NCBI RefSeq assembly: GCF_014946725.1 | Contig: NZ_JACFXY010000003.1 | Coordinates: 124,001-188,000 of the forward strand | Length of the DNA stretch: 64,000 bases | Origin: Mixta mediterraneensis | GTDB taxonomy: Bacteria > Pseudomonadota > Gammaproteobacteria > Enterobacterales > Enterobacteriaceae | Reading direction: 5' to 3' | Shown here: positions 46,767 through 57,014 of the stretch, piece by piece | Layout: each line of letters opens with the position of its first letter | How positions within the stretch are numbered: position 1 is the stretch's first letter | Position numbers and translations under genes: made by a program | Notes under the pieces: generated by a model | Database searches by the model: none | Told to the model about the DNA's origin: nothing | What the model saw: the letters and a program-made list of their open reading frames with translations, nothing else

Positions 46767-46796
46767 AAAACGCCGCTTTTTAGCGGCGTTTTTTGT
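46767..46796. terminator. luxS terminator
   Basis: AAAACGCCGCT-TTTT-AGCGGCGTTTTTTG is a strong stem with T/A tracts on both sides. It serves luxS and the convergent corB. Confidence 0.85.
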
Positions 46797-46906
46797 AAAT
46801 ATCAGGAGCCAATAGAGGATTGTAACGGCGTCTGCGGCGTAATTCTTACCTGTTTGACCATGTTGTCCTGCACATCCAGAATATCGATGTTGTAGTGGCT
46901 AATTTG

Positions 46907-48105
46907 TACTAGCTCAGACCTGATCTGACAGTTACCGGTTATTTATACAGGTGTCTGTCAGATTAAATCTGGTTCAGATTCTTTTCTGCCCAGACCCGTT
47001 TTCCATCAAGTAACGTGGCCATTGGCGTACGCCCGCAGCACATTTTCCCCTGATGAGTTCGCTCATTATTGTAATGCCACAACCAGTTGTCCAGATCCAT
47101 TTGCAGGCTCTCCAGGTCTGCATATAGCTTCTTGCGGAACGTAACCTGATAAAACTCCTGCAAAATGGTTTTATGGAAGCGCTCGCAGATACCGTTCGTC
47201 TGCGGGGACATCGCTTTCGTTTTCGTATGGTCGATATCGTTGATGGCCAGATACAGCTGATAATCATGTTGCTCTACTTTACCGCAGTACTCTGTGCCCC
47301 TGTCGGTCAGTATTCTCAGCATCGGCAGCCCCTGAGCCTCATAGAACGGCAGTACCCGATCATTAAGCAGGTCGGCTGCAGTGATCGGCGTTTTACTCGT
47401 ATACAGCTTGCAGTGAGCCATTTTCGAGTACGTATCCACGAACGTCTGCTGGTAGATGCGGCCAACGCCTTTCAGATTCCCAACGTAGAAGGTGTCCTGC
47501 GACCCCAGATAACCCGGGTGAGCCGTTTCGATTTCACCGCAGGCTTCGTCATCGTGCACCTTCTTCTCCAGTGCGGCGATTTGAGCATCGGTAAGCACAA
47601 TGCCTTCTCTGGCGACCTTTTCCGTAAGCGCCTTCAGCCGCTTACGGAAGTTCTCCAGGTCATGTCGTTGCCAGATGGAGCGCACGCCGCTGCCGGAGAT
47701 AAACACGCCTTTTTTACGCAGCTCATTACTGGTCCGGTGCTGACCGTGGGCCGGGAACTCAACGGCGTACTCAACAACCGCCCGTTCAGTGGCTTCATCG
47801 GCCCGATTCTTCAGGTTGGGTACCCGACGGTTTTGATTAACCAGCGCGTCAATGCCGCCTTCTTCAGCTAGCTCCTGGTAGCGGTAGAATGTGTCGCGTG
47901 ACACCGCCATGATTTTACAGGCTTTTGATACGTTACCGAGTTCTTCGGCCAGATTGAGCAGGCCGGCTTTGTGTTTGATGATGGGATTGTTAGTATGAAG
48001 CATGAGAGTTACCTCGTGTTTTGTATAAGGATTAGACACCCATATCAAAACCGGTAACTCTCAACCTTTCAAGGTCCAGTGTCAGATCAAGTCGCGACTA
48101 ATACA
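46907..48105 (-). mobile_element. IS481-family insertion sequence in corB (about 1.2 kb)
   Basis: It is flanked by a 9-bp duplication (GCTAATTTG at 46898-46906 and 48106-48114). The ends carry related inverted repeats around TGATCTGACA (left near 46918-46931, right near 48080-48093), imperfect in the outer bases. It holds one transposase gene on the minus strand. Confidence 0.88.
46963..48003 (-). CDS. IS481-family transposase
   Basis: 346 residues from ATG 48001-48003 behind GAGGTAACTCTC; 15 further in-frame codons upstream lack a ribosome site. An N-terminal helix-turn-helix of the IS481 type (LGNVSKACKIMAVSRDTFYRYQ) is followed by the rve DDE core. The latter has FVDTYSKMAHCKLYTSKTP, ILTDRGTEYCGK and SPQTNGICERFHKTILQEFY, then the C-terminal LDNWLWHYNNERTHQG. 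Apparently intact. Confidence 0.92.
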   Translation of the reverse strand: MLHTNNPIIKHKAGLLNLAEELGNVSKACKIMAVSRDTFYRYQELAEEGGIDALVNQNRRVPNLKNRADEATERAVVEYAVEFPAHGQHRTSNELRKKGVFISGSGVRSIWQRHDLENFRKRLKALTEKVAREGIVLTDAQIAALEKKVHDDEACGEIETAHPGYLGSQDTFYVGNLKGVGRIYQQTFVDTYSKMAHCKLYTSKTPITAADLLNDRVLPFYEAQGLPMLRILTDRGTEYCGKVEQHDYQLYLAINDIDHTKTKAMSPQTNGICERFHKTILQEFYQVTFRKKLYADLESLQMDLDNWLWHYNNERTHQGKMCCGRTPMATLLDGKRVWAEKNLNQI

Positions 48106-49312
48106 GCTAATTTGAATACACGTGTTTACTTCAGGAATTTCTTCCAGCGCTTCCAGGAGCATGCCATTGATGGTGCGCGCTTCTTCTTCAGGAAGATGCC
48201 AGTTAAAAGCTTTGTTTATTTCACGCACGTTGGCGCTACCTTCGATTAACACTGAACCATCATTTTGCGGCATGACTTCTTCTGCCAGCGAAGGCGACAT
48301 TGAAGTGGTGAAATCGCCAACAATCTCTTCCAGAATGTCTTCAATGGTGAGTAAGCCCTTTATATCGCCATACTCGTCCACCACCAAACCGACCTTCTTC
48401 TTGTTGCGCTGAAATTTAACCAGTTGGGTATTTAATGGCGTGCCTTCAGGCACATAATAAATTTCATCAGCAGCGCGCAGCAATGTCTCTTTATTGAACT
48501 CTTTTTTCTCAGTCATCATGCGCCAGGCTTCGCGCACGCGCAGCATGCCAACGCAATCATCCAGCGAGTCGCGAAATAGCACGATACGCCCATGCGGCGA
48601 ATGGCTAAGCTGACGCACCACCGATTTCCAGTCATCGTTGATGTTGATGCCGACGATCTCATTGCGCGGCACCATGATGTCGTCAACGCTGACTTTTTCC
48701 AGATCAAGCACGGAAAGCAGCATATCCTGATTACGACGTGACATCAGGCTGCGTGACTCATAAACGATGGTACGCAGCTCTTCTTTGCTTAATGCTGAGC
48801 TGATTGAACCTTCAGTTTTAATACCCACTATGCGCATCAGAATATGCGTGATGGTGTTTAACAACCAGACCAGTGGCAGCATGACATATTGTAATGGCCC
48901 AAGTAGTACGCTACTGGGATAAGCGACTTTTTCTGGATACAGCGCGGCAATGGTTTTGGGCAGCACTTCAGAGAACACCAATACGATAAATGTCAGTACG
49001 CCGGTGGCAATGGCCACACCGGCATCGCCATACAGGCGCATCCCCACAATAGTCGCAAGCGCAGACGCGAGGATATTAACCAGATTATTGCCTATTAACA
49101 CCAGGCTAATCAGGCGATCAGGGCGGCGCAATAATTTTTCGACGCGACGCGCGCCGCGATGACCGCTTTTTGCCTGATGACGCAGCTTATAGCGGTTAAG
49201 TGTCATCATGCCGGTTTCGGAACCTGAAAAATAAGCCGAAACCAGCACCATAATAATCAACGTAATAATCAACGTGGTGGTTGAAACATGTTCCAACGCA
49301 GAACTTCCTTAA

Positions 49313-50113
49313 TTAATGAACGGTATGGGTGAGCAGATGCTGTAAAACGCGGCTGCCGAAGTAAGCCATGGTTAGCAGTAACGCACCGCTACAGTTAAAC
49401 CACACTACGCGACGACCGCGCCAGCCCTCGTGATAATGACCCCAGAGCAGAACGATGTAGACGAACCAGGCAATGATGGAAAGCACCGCTTTATCTACAT
49501 TCTCGGCGCTAAACAGGTCATGCATATAAAACAGGCCGGTGCACAACACCAGCGTCAACAGTACGACGCCGACCTGGGTAATATGAAACATCTTGCGCTC
49601 AATAGTCAGCAGTGGCGGCATATCTTGCGTAAAAGCCAGTTTTTTATTTTTTAACTGATAATCGATCCAGGCCAACTGTAGCGCATAAAGCGCCGCGATG
49701 ATCAACGTGGCATAGGCAAACAACGACAGGCCAATGTGAATCATCATTCCCGGCGTGGTTTCAAGATGGGTAATAAACGCGTTAGGAACAAAGGTCGCAA
49801 AGGCGAGGTTGATTAACGCGAAACTATAAACAATGGGTAAGAGCAGCCAACCGCGATTGCGCGATGCGACAATGGTCATAATGGCGCAAATCAATAAACT
49901 GACCATAGATCCGATGTTTAGCAGACTTAAATTTTGTCCGCCGTCGACGGCAAAAATGCGTTGCTGTAACGCTACAGCATGAGTAATCAGCGCCACGCAG
50001 GCAGAAAGCACCGCCATCCGCCGCCAGCCGCTGTTACGTTTTAACAGGCTGGGAATGATCAGTGCAAGGCTCAGGGAGTAGGCGAACAGGGCCACAATCG
50101 CGAAAACGGACAT
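49313..50113 (-). CDS. ypjD: inner-membrane protein YpjD (cytochrome c assembly-protein family)
   Basis: 266 residues from ATG 50111-50113; the longer frame upstream is antisense to ffh. About eight membrane segments, beginning SVFAIVALFAYSLSLALIIP. Family features include LNIGSMVSLLICAIMTI, TTPGMMIHIGLSLFAYATL and SIIAWFVYIVLLWGHYHEGWRGRR (HxxxGWRG). It belongs to the CcsA/ResC-like haem-handling superfamily, but its role in enterics is unclear; with CorB it has been linked to magnesium/cobalt resistance. It lies 16 bases before corB and divergent from ffh. Confidence 0.9.
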   Translation of the reverse strand: MSVFAIVALFAYSLSLALIIPSLLKRNSGWRRMAVLSACVALITHAVALQQRIFAVDGGQNLSLLNIGSMVSLLICAIMTIVASRNRGWLLLPIVYSFALINLAFATFVPNAFITHLETTPGMMIHIGLSLFAYATLIIAALYALQLAWIDYQLKNKKLAFTQDMPPLLTIERKMFHITQVGVVLLTLVLCTGLFYMHDLFSAENVDKAVLSIIAWFVYIVLLWGHYHEGWRGRRVVWFNCSGALLLTMAYFGSRVLQHLLTHTVH

Positions 50114-50279
50114 AGATCCTTTCAGGTATCGGTCGGATATAAAGAAAAAAGCAGTATAACGCCAGCGACAGCAGGCTCCAAACGATCTGAGGGGCAATTG
50201 CAGAGATCGCTGATGCTTCGTGTTATAATCCGCCGCATTCTGCCGATCAGGCGCCTCGCGATTTTTTAAGTGAGAGAAA

Positions 50280-51641
50280 ATGTTTGATAATTTAACCGAT
50301 CGTTTGTCGCAAACCCTTCGCAATATCAGTGGCCGCGGAAGGCTGACCGAAGAAAACATTAAAGACACGCTGCGTGAAGTTCGCATGGCGTTGCTCGAAG
50401 CTGACGTTGCGCTGCCGGTAGTGCGCGACTTCATTAACCGCGTAAAAGAGAGCGCGGTTGGCCATGACGTTAATAAAAGCCTGACGCCGGGCCAGGAATT
50501 CATCAAAATCGTTCGCAACGAACTGGTTGCAGCGATGGGGGCGGAAAACAATGCGCTGGATTTAGCCGCACAACCTCCTGCGGTCGTGCTGATGGCCGGT
50601 TTACAAGGTGCAGGTAAAACTACCAGCGTCGGTAAACTGGGGAAATTTCTGCGTGAAAAGCATAAGAAAAAGGTTTTGGTTGTTTCTGCTGACGTTTATC
50701 GTCCGGCTGCAATTAAACAGCTTGAAACGCTGGCACAGCAAGTGGGGGTGGATTTCTGTCCGTCCGATCTGAGCCAAAAGCCGGTAGACATCGTCAATAA
50801 TGCCCTAAAAGAAGCCCAACTGAAGTTTTACGATGTGTTGCTGGTCGATACTGCTGGCCGTTTGCACGTTGATGAAGCGATGATGGACGAAATCAAACAG
50901 GTTCATGCCGCGATCAAACCGGTTGAAACGCTGTTTGTTGTCGACGCGATGACCGGTCAGGATGCGGCTAATACCGCGAGAGTTTTTAACGAAGCATTGC
51001 CCTTAACGGGCGTGATCCTGACCAAAGTCGACGGTGATGCACGCGGCGGGGCGGCGCTGTCAATTCGTCATATTACGGGCAAACCCATTAAATTTATGGG
51101 GGTCGGTGAAAAGACCGAAGCGCTGGAGCCTTTCTATCCGGAACGTATTGCGTCACGCATTCTCGGCATGGGCGACGTGCTGTCGCTGATTGAAGATATT
51201 GAAAGCAAAGTCGATCGCGATCAGGCTGAAAAGCTGGCGAAGAAATTAAAAACCGGCGACGGTTTCGATCTTAACGATTTTCTTGAGCAGTTAAAGCAGA
51301 TGCGCAACATGGGCGGCATGGCGAGCCTGATGGGTAAGCTGCCTGGCATGGGCCAACTGCCGGATAATGTTAAATCGCAAATGGATGATAAAGTCCTGGT
51401 GCGCATGGAAGCCATTATTAATTCGATGACGCGCAAAGAGCGCGAAAAGCCAGAAATCATCAAAGGCTCACGCAAACGCCGTATTGCGACGGGGTCAGGC
51501 ATGCAGGTACAGGACGTTAATCGTTTACTTAAACAGTTCGATGACATGCAGCGCATGATGAAAAAGATGAAGAAGGGCGGCATGGCAAAAATGATGCGCG
51601 GTATGAAAGGTATGATGCCGCCAGGTTTCCCGGGACGTTAA
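50280..51641 (+). CDS. ffh: signal recognition particle GTPase Ffh
   Basis: 453 residues, E. coli length. N domain 1-85; the G domain has GLQGAGKTTS (about residue 105), DVYRPAAIKQL, LLVDTAGRLHVDE, ILTKVDGDARGGAAL and IKFMGVGEK. The C-terminal Met-rich M domain (MRNMGGMASLMGKLPGMGQL and MQRMMKKMKKGGMAKMMRGM) binds signal peptides and 4.5S RNA. It targets inner-membrane proteins cotranslationally through FtsY. Confidence 0.98.
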   Translation: MFDNLTDRLSQTLRNISGRGRLTEENIKDTLREVRMALLEADVALPVVRDFINRVKESAVGHDVNKSLTPGQEFIKIVRNELVAAMGAENNALDLAAQPPAVVLMAGLQGAGKTTSVGKLGKFLREKHKKKVLVVSADVYRPAAIKQLETLAQQVGVDFCPSDLSQKPVDIVNNALKEAQLKFYDVLLVDTAGRLHVDEAMMDEIKQVHAAIKPVETLFVVDAMTGQDAANTARVFNEALPLTGVILTKVDGDARGGAALSIRHITGKPIKFMGVGEKTEALEPFYPERIASRILGMGDVLSLIEDIESKVDRDQAEKLAKKLKTGDGFDLNDFLEQLKQMRNMGGMASLMGKLPGMGQLPDNVKSQMDDKVLVRMEAIINSMTRKEREKPEIIKGSRKRRIATGSGMQVQDVNRLLKQFDDMQRMMKKMKKGGMAKMMRGMKGMMPPGFPGR

Positions 51642-51678
51642 CCGTTCCACAAAAAAGCCGGAAAGAAGTGCTATTAGG

Positions 51679-51706
51679 TTGCTTTTTGCGCCAAAATGTG
51701 TAAAAT
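51679..51706 (+). promoter_or_regulatory. putative rpsP operon promoter
   Basis: TTGCTT (51679-51684), a 16-bp spacer and TAAAAT (51701-51706) lie between ffh and rpsP, upstream of the hairpin at 51726-51759. Confidence 0.6.
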
Positions 51707-51725
51707 TTTCGGGCTTTTTATACAG

Positions 51726-51763
51726 CACCCGGACCCCGTTCCTCGATGGGGGCCGGGTGTTTT
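51726..51763 (+). terminator. strong hairpin with T run in the rpsP leader
   Basis: CACCCGG-A-CCCC ... GGGG-G-CCGGGTG (arms 51726-51737 and 51748-51759) is followed by TTTTATT. It ends about 20 bases before the rpsP start and downstream of the predicted promoter. It could terminate ffh transcripts or attenuate the ribosomal operon. Confidence 0.7.
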
Positions 51764-51782
51764 ATTAACTGAAGAGGATGTT

Positions 51783-52031
51783 ATGGTAACAATTCGTTTG
51801 GCACGTCACGGCGCGAAAAAGCGTCCGTTCTATCAGGTCGTCGTCACTGACAGCCGTAATGCACGCAATGGTCGTTTCATTGAGCGCGTAGGTTTCTTCA
51901 ACCCGATCGCTTCTGGTCAGGCTGAAAGTCTGCGTCTGGATCTGGATCGCATCGAGCACTGGGTTGGCCAGGGCGCAACGCTTTCTGATCGCGTTAACGC
52001 GCTGATCAAAGAAGCAAAGAAAGCAGCTTAA
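51783..52031 (+). CDS. rpsP: 30S ribosomal protein S16
   Basis: 82 residues, starting [20 protein letters not shown], the canonical S16 start, with [20 protein letters not shown] in the middle. It is the first gene of rpsP-rimM-trmD-rplS. GAGGATGTT precedes the ATG. S16 stabilises the 30S body. Confidence 0.98.
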   Translation: MVTIRLARHGAKKRPFYQVVVTDSRNARNGRFIERVGFFNPIASGQAESLRLDLDRIEHWVGQGATLSDRVNALIKEAKKAA

Positions 52032-52049
52032 TCTGTCACGGTGGTGAGC

Positions 52050-52598
52050 ATGAGCAAACAACTTGCCGCAACGCTTCCTGTTAATCTCATCGTTTTGGGT
52101 AAAATGGGGGCCGCATACGGCATCCGCGGTTGGCTCAAAGTGTTTTCCTCCACTGAAGACGCCGAAAGTATCTTCGACTACCAACCCTGGATTATCCAGC
52201 GTGCCGGTAAATGGCAGCAGGTCGAGCTGGAAGGTTGGAAGCACCACAATCAGGACCTGATTATCAAAGTCAAAGGCATTGACGATCGGGATGCGGCAGC
52301 GCAATTAACCAATTGCGAAATTCAGGCCGATTCGACGCAGTTGCCAGCGCTAGAGAACGGTGACTACTACTGGAAAGACCTTATGGATTGCCGGGTAGTT
52401 AACCTCGACGGCTACGAGATGGGAAAAGTCGTTGATTTGATGGAAACCGGCTCGAACGACGTACTTGTCGTTAAGGCAAACCTGAAAGATGCATTCGGTG
52501 TACAGGAGCGGTTAATTCCGTTTCTTGATGAACAGGTTATCAAGAAAGTCGATCTCACTACTGGCCTCATTGAAGTAGACTGGGATCCTGGTTTTTGA
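52050..52598 (+). CDS. rimM: 16S rRNA processing protein RimM
   Basis: 182 residues from ATG 52050, chosen over the upstream GTG because GGTGGTG serves as the ribosome site. The RimM N-domain ([21 protein letters not shown]) and PRC-barrel ([21 protein letters not shown] then [17 protein letters not shown]) are present. It assists 30S head maturation by binding S19. The spacing to rpsP is 18 bases. Confidence 0.97.
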   Translation: MSKQLAATLPVNLIVLGKMGAAYGIRGWLKVFSSTEDAESIFDYQPWIIQRAGKWQQVELEGWKHHNQDLIIKVKGIDDRDAAAQLTNCEIQADSTQLPALENGDYYWKDLMDCRVVNLDGYEMGKVVDLMETGSNDVLVVKANLKDAFGVQERLIPFLDEQVIKKVDLTTGLIEVDWDPGF

Positions 52599-52633
52599 TC
52601 TCCGAATCAAACGGTAACGTAACGGCGAATACA

Positions 52634-53398
52634 ATGTGGATTGGTGTTATTAGCCTGTTTCCAGAAATGTTTCGCGCTATTACCGATTACGGGGTAACTG
52701 GCCGGGCAGTAAAAAATGGCCTGCTCAGCATTCAAAGCTGGAGTCCACGTGATTTCGCGCTTGACCGGCACCGTACCGTGGACGATCGTCCTTACGGCGG
52801 CGGACCGGGAATGCTGATGATGGTGCAACCTTTACGGGACGCCATCTCCGCAGCGAAAGCAGCGGCGGGAGACGGAGCCAGGGTGATTTATCTTTCACCT
52901 CAGGGTCGTAAACTTGATCAACAGGGCGTTTGCGAACTGGCGACACGGAACAAGTTGATTCTTGTCTGCGGTCGTTATGAAGGGATTGATGAGCGCGTAA
53001 TCCAAACCGAAATTGATGAAGAGTGGTCAATCGGCGATTACGTACTCAGCGGTGGGGAACTACCAGCAATGACATTGATTGATTCGGTCGCCCGGTTTAT
53101 TCCTGGCGTGCTGGGCAAGCAAGCGTCAGCCGATGAGGATTCGTTCTCAGAAGGTTTGCTGGACTGTCCACATTACACCCGACCTGAAGTGTTAGAAGGG
53201 ATGGAGGTCCCGGCAGTGTTACTGTCTGGCAACCATGCTGATATTCGCCGTTGGCGCCTGAAACAGTCGCTAGGCCGTACCTGGCTAAGAAGACCTGAAC
53301 TTCTGGAAAACCTGGCTCTGACTGAAGAGCAAGCAAGGTTGCTAAAGGAATTCAAACGGGAGTTCCAGCAGCAGCAAAATGATGATGTGGAAGAGTGA
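52634..53398 (+). CDS. trmD: tRNA (guanine-N1)-methyltransferase TrmD
   Basis: 254 residues from ATG 52634 ([20 protein letters not shown]), the conserved TrmD start; the frame is open upstream but overlaps rimM. The SPOUT trefoil-knot fold shows [29 protein letters not shown] and [19 protein letters not shown]. It methylates G37 of tRNAs reading CNN codons. The ribosome site is weak, consistent with the known low expression of trmD relative to its neighbours. Confidence 0.97.
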   Translation: MWIGVISLFPEMFRAITDYGVTGRAVKNGLLSIQSWSPRDFALDRHRTVDDRPYGGGPGMLMMVQPLRDAISAAKAAAGDGARVIYLSPQGRKLDQQGVCELATRNKLILVCGRYEGIDERVIQTEIDEEWSIGDYVLSGGELPAMTLIDSVARFIPGVLGKQASADEDSFSEGLLDCPHYTRPEVLEGMEVPAVLLSGNHADIRRWRLKQSLGRTWLRRPELLENLALTEEQARLLKEFKREFQQQQNDDVEE

Positions 53399-53788
<390 letters not shown>

Positions 53789-53828
53789 GGTATCGCTAAC
53801 GCGACATCTAAAAGTTAATAGCAAACAA

Positions 53829-53857
53829 GGGGTTGGCGTGATGCCAGCCCTTTTTTT
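53829..53857 (+). terminator. rplS terminator
   Basis: GGGTTGGC (53830-53837) pairs with GCCAGCCC (53843-53850) with one G-T pair, followed by TTTTTTT. Confidence 0.85.
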
Positions 53858-53939
53858 ACACATGTTCTGACAAAAATGCCTACACCATTGAGACGATACA
53901 CAGAACATGCCAGGCAATTTTACTCGCTGAAATAGCGGA

Positions 53940-54485
53940 TTACACTTCGTGTCCTTCGCATGGGCGAGAAAAATGGTAGATCGCAGTATTTACCGGCCTG
54001 CTGTCCAAAATGATGAGTCCATAGCGACAACCAATAAAATGTCCGCCACACTTCTCTGCTACTTTTCTGCTTGCTCTGTTTTCTTCTGCCGCAAGGATCT
54101 CGATAACGTTTATTTCCGGGCGGTTAAATCCTGATTTGAGCAGCAGGTTCACTGCGCGACTGGCTATGCCATTGCGTTGAGCATCGCTGCGTATCCAATA
54201 TCCTAAGGCACTCAATTCACAGGGACGACGCGCGAACCGAATACCTGCGGCACCTAATAACCTATTGTGTTCATCGACAATGGCGAATTCTTCCGCCTCG
54301 CCTTTTTCTCTTTGTAGCTGGGTAAAGTTTATCCAGCTGGCCGCTTCATGCTCCTGATAATTCTCGTGAGCCCAAACCATCCAGGGTAACAGAGTATCAA
54401 GTGAATCGTTTACTGCGGCCGTAAATGCAGAAACATCAACCGCATGAAAGGGACGCAAATTGATCTCAGAATAGAGCGGCTGCAT
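53940..54485 (-). CDS. RimJ/RimL-type GNAT acetyltransferase
   Basis: 181 residues. N-terminal INLRPFHAVDVSAFTAAVND, the core LGAAGIRFARRPCELSALGYWIRSD-like segment (given here in part), the acetyl-CoA loop AQRNGIASRAVNLLL, and NRASRKVAEKCGGHFIGC near the end, which is the RimL/SpeG-like pattern. Possible substrates are protein N-termini or small molecules; it cannot be assigned. It lies alone between rplS and aroF, where E. coli has the yfi genes. Confidence 0.85.
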   Translation of the reverse strand: MQPLYSEINLRPFHAVDVSAFTAAVNDSLDTLLPWMVWAHENYQEHEAASWINFTQLQREKGEAEEFAIVDEHNRLLGAAGIRFARRPCELSALGYWIRSDAQRNGIASRAVNLLLKSGFNRPEINVIEILAAEENRASRKVAEKCGGHFIGCRYGLIILDSRPVNTAIYHFSRPCEGHEV

Positions 54486-54676
54486 TTTTATCTTTCCCGT
54501 TAAAGCAATAAGTTAAATTCTATTAGCGCGACTCTAAAAATGTAAATGCCTTTAATGTAAAGTTATTGGTACACTTAGGTTCGAGTGTGTAATTCTCATT
54601 TTTGTATTTATTTAAATGATATTAAAGGTAAAAAATTAAAATAATGAGGTGTTTATTTCTTGTTGGTAATTAATAT

Positions 54677-54716
54677 GTACAGTTTAATTGCAAGTTGTAC
54701 GCTATGTGATACAGTG
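54677..54716 (+). promoter_or_regulatory. putative aroF promoter with TyrR-box-like sequence
   Basis: TTGCAA (54689-54694), 16 bp and TACAGT (54711-54716) align in position with the E. coli aroF promoter. TGTACAGTTTAATTGCAA (54677-54694) overlaps the -35 and partly resembles the TyrR consensus (TGTAAA-N6-TTTACA). The rest of 54486-54676 is AT-rich and contains no gene. Confidence 0.45.
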
Positions 54717-54773
54717 TGCGCATCCTTCATCAGGATCTTATGACCGCATTAACGAGTAAAAAGGATCGTAATC

Positions 54774-55853
54774 ATGCAAAAAGACGCGCTGAACAATGTG
54801 CATATCGCCGATGAACAAGTGTTGATCACACCGGAAGAGATGAAAGCTAAATTTCCGCTGACCGCTCAGCAGGAAGCGCAAGTTGCGGCTTCTCGGCAGA
54901 CTATTTCTGACATCATTGCTGGCCGCGATCCGCGCCTGTTAGTGGTGTGCGGGCCTTGTTCAATTCATGATACGGAAGCTGCCCTTGATTACGCTCGTCG
55001 TTTGCAAATCCTTTCTGAACAGCTGAAGGATCAACTGTATCTCGTTATGCGCGTCTACTTTGAAAAACCACGGACCACTGTCGGCTGGAAAGGGTTAATC
55101 AACGATCCTTATATGGACAACTCATTTGATATGGAAGCGGGTTTGCACAGCGCGCGTCAGTTGCTGGTTAATCTGGTGGAGATGGGATTGCCGCTTGCAA
55201 CGGAAGCGCTTGATCCTAACAGCCCACAATATTTAGGCGATCTGTTCAGTTGGTCAGCGATTGGTGCGCGTACCACGGAATCACAAACTCACCGTGAAAT
55301 GGCGTCCGGACTTTCCATGCCGGTTGGTTTTAAAAACGGGACCGATGGCAGCCTTGGCACCGCTATTAATGCCATGCGCGCTGCCGCAATGCCGCATCGC
55401 TTTGTTGGTATTAATCAGGCCGGGCAGGTCTGCTTACTGCAAACTCAGGGTAATCCGGATGGGCATGTGATTTTACGTGGCGGAAAAGCGCCTAATTACG
55501 GGCCGGAAGAGGTCGCGCAATGCGAAAAAGAGATGCGCAAGGCGGGACTGCGTCCAGCCTTAATGATAGATTGCAGTCATGGCAATTCTAATAAAGACTT
55601 CCGCCGCCAGCCCGGTGTAGCTGAATCCGCTATCGCTCAGATAAAAGATGGTAACCATTCAATTATTGGTTTGATGCTGGAAAGCCATATCAATGAAGGG
55701 AATCAGTCCTCTGAGCAACCACGCAGTGAAATGAAATACGGTGTTTCTGTCACGGATGCCTGCATTAACTGGGAAGTGACTGAAACACTGCTGCGCGATA
55801 TTCATCAGGATCTGCAAGGTGTGCTGTCGGCGCGTCTGTCACACGAGGTGTAA
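54774..55853 (+). CDS. aroF: DAHP synthase, tyrosine-sensitive type
   Basis: 359 residues. VVCGPCSIHDTEAALDYARR, VYFEKPRTTVGWKGLINDP, GARTTESQTHREMASGLSMP, ILRGGKAPNYGPE and LMIDCSHGNSNK are DAHP synthase class I motifs. Adjacent tyrA identifies the AroF isozyme. It condenses phosphoenolpyruvate and erythrose-4-phosphate, the first step of aromatic synthesis, and is feedback-inhibited by Tyr. It lies 6 bases from tyrA. Confidence 0.97.
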   Translation: MQKDALNNVHIADEQVLITPEEMKAKFPLTAQQEAQVAASRQTISDIIAGRDPRLLVVCGPCSIHDTEAALDYARRLQILSEQLKDQLYLVMRVYFEKPRTTVGWKGLINDPYMDNSFDMEAGLHSARQLLVNLVEMGLPLATEALDPNSPQYLGDLFSWSAIGARTTESQTHREMASGLSMPVGFKNGTDGSLGTAINAMRAAAMPHRFVGINQAGQVCLLQTQGNPDGHVILRGGKAPNYGPEEVAQCEKEMRKAGLRPALMIDCSHGNSNKDFRRQPGVAESAIAQIKDGNHSIIGLMLESHINEGNQSSEQPRSEMKYGVSVTDACINWEVTETLLRDIHQDLQGVLSARLSHEV

Positions 55854-55859
55854 TAAGTA

Positions 55860-56981
55860 ATGGTGGCTGAACTGACTGCGTTACGCGATCAAATAGACAA
55901 TGTAGACAAGGCGCTGCTCGATCTGCTGGCGAAGCGGCTTGAGCTGGTAGCTGAAGTAGGTGAAGTAAAAAGCCGTTATGGTTTACCTATTTATGTACCT
56001 GAGCGTGAAGCTTCAATGCTGGCATCGCGCCGTAAGGAAGCTGAAGCCTTAGGTGTACCGCCTGATTTGATCGAGGATATATTGCGTCGCGTGATGCGTG
56101 AATCCTATACCAGCGAAAATGATAAAGGCTTTAAAACGCTATGCCCTGAGTTACGACCCGTGGTAATTATTGGCGGAAATGGGCAGATGGGAAAGCTGTT
56201 TAAAAAGATGCTGACCCTGTCGGGTTACACCGTTAAAACGTTGGATAAGGATGACTGGGAGCAAGCCGGGCCACTGCTGAGCGACGCCGGTATGGTGATT
56301 GTTAGCGTGCCTATTCATTTAACTGAGCAGGTAATAGCGCAATTGCCGCCGCTACCAGAAGACTGCATTTTAGTTGATATAGCTTCGGTAAAAAATCGTC
56401 CGCTACAGGCAATGCTCGCGGCGCATAATGGCCCGGTACTCGGCCTGCATCCGATGTTTGGACCAGATAGTTGTAGTCTGGCGAAGCAGGTTGTGGTGTG
56501 GTGCGATGGTCGCCAGCCAGAAGCATATCAATGGTTCCTTGAACAGATTCAGGTTTGGGGCGCGCGTATGCATCGCATTAGCGCGGTAGAACACGACCAA
56601 AACATGGCCTTTATTCAGGCGTTGCGGCATTTTGCGACTTTCGCGTATGGGCTGCATTTAGCCGAAGAAAATGTCAATCTCGACCAGTTGCTGGCGTTGT
56701 CGTCGCCAATCTATCGGCTGGAACTGGCAATGGTCGGACGCTTTTTTGCCCAGGATCCTCAGCTATACGCTGACATCATTATGTCCTCTGAAAGTAACCT
56801 GGCATTGATCAAACGTTACTATCAGCGTTTTGGTGAAGCGATAGCTTTGCTGGAACAAGGGGATAAACAAACCTTTATTGACAGCTTCAGGCGGGTTGAA
56901 AACTGGTTTGGCGATCATGCCAAACGCTTCCTGGTGGAAAGCCGCAGTCTGTTACGCTCGGCCAACGACAGCCGTCAATAA
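55860..56981 (+). CDS. tyrA: bifunctional chorismate mutase/prephenate dehydrogenase
   Basis: 373 residues, E. coli length. The AroQ chorismate mutase domain (1-90) has [37 protein letters not shown] and [13 protein letters not shown]. The NAD-binding site is [17 protein letters not shown] (about residue 101). The dehydrogenase part has [20 protein letters not shown] and [20 protein letters not shown]. It is translationally close to aroF, forming the tyrosine operon. Confidence 0.97.
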   Translation: MVAELTALRDQIDNVDKALLDLLAKRLELVAEVGEVKSRYGLPIYVPEREASMLASRRKEAEALGVPPDLIEDILRRVMRESYTSENDKGFKTLCPELRPVVIIGGNGQMGKLFKKMLTLSGYTVKTLDKDDWEQAGPLLSDAGMVIVSVPIHLTEQVIAQLPPLPEDCILVDIASVKNRPLQAMLAAHNGPVLGLHPMFGPDSCSLAKQVVVWCDGRQPEAYQWFLEQIQVWGARMHRISAVEHDQNMAFIQALRHFATFAYGLHLAEENVNLDQLLALSSPIYRLELAMVGRFFAQDPQLYADIIMSSESNLALIKRYYQRFGEAIALLEQGDKQTFIDSFRRVENWFGDHAKRFLVESRSLLRSANDSRQ

Positions 56982-56985
56982 AAGC

Positions 56986-57014
56986 AAAAAGGCATCCCAT
57001 CGGATGCCTTTTCT
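56986..57014. terminator. bidirectional terminator between tyrA and pheA
   Basis: AAAAAGGCATCC-CATC-GGATGCCTTTTCTTT (56986-57014, stem 56991-56997 with 57002-57008) with A and T tracts serves both convergent operons. Confidence 0.9.

Larger units (their letters stand above)
46802..49296 (-). pseudogene. corB: corB (yfjD), CBS-domain membrane protein, 3' end split by IS481
   Basis: The gene starts at 49296. DUF21 membrane domain: VSTTTLIITLIIMVLVSAYF with SGSETGMMTLNRYKLRHQA. CBS pair: SVDDIMVPRNEIVGININDD ... VGLVVDEYGDIKGLLTIEDILEEIVGDF, each quoted in part. CorC_HlyC C-terminus: EVMPQNDGSVLIEGSANVRE. The IS interrupts the last ~32 codons, leaving a 404-residue product ending in seven IS-encoded residues (CISRDLI). 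The missing part (SHYNIDILDVQDNMVKQVRI...) lies at 46802-46906. Joining the pieces at the 9-bp duplication gives 428 residues. CorB is linked to Mg2+/Co2+ efflux with CorA. The truncated protein may keep some activity. Confidence 0.93.

Noticed and set aside
54486..54676. A full set of TyrR boxes upstream of aroF
   Set aside because: Only partial matches to TGTAAA-N6-TTTACA are visible; apart from the one overlapping the -35 they are too weak to list.
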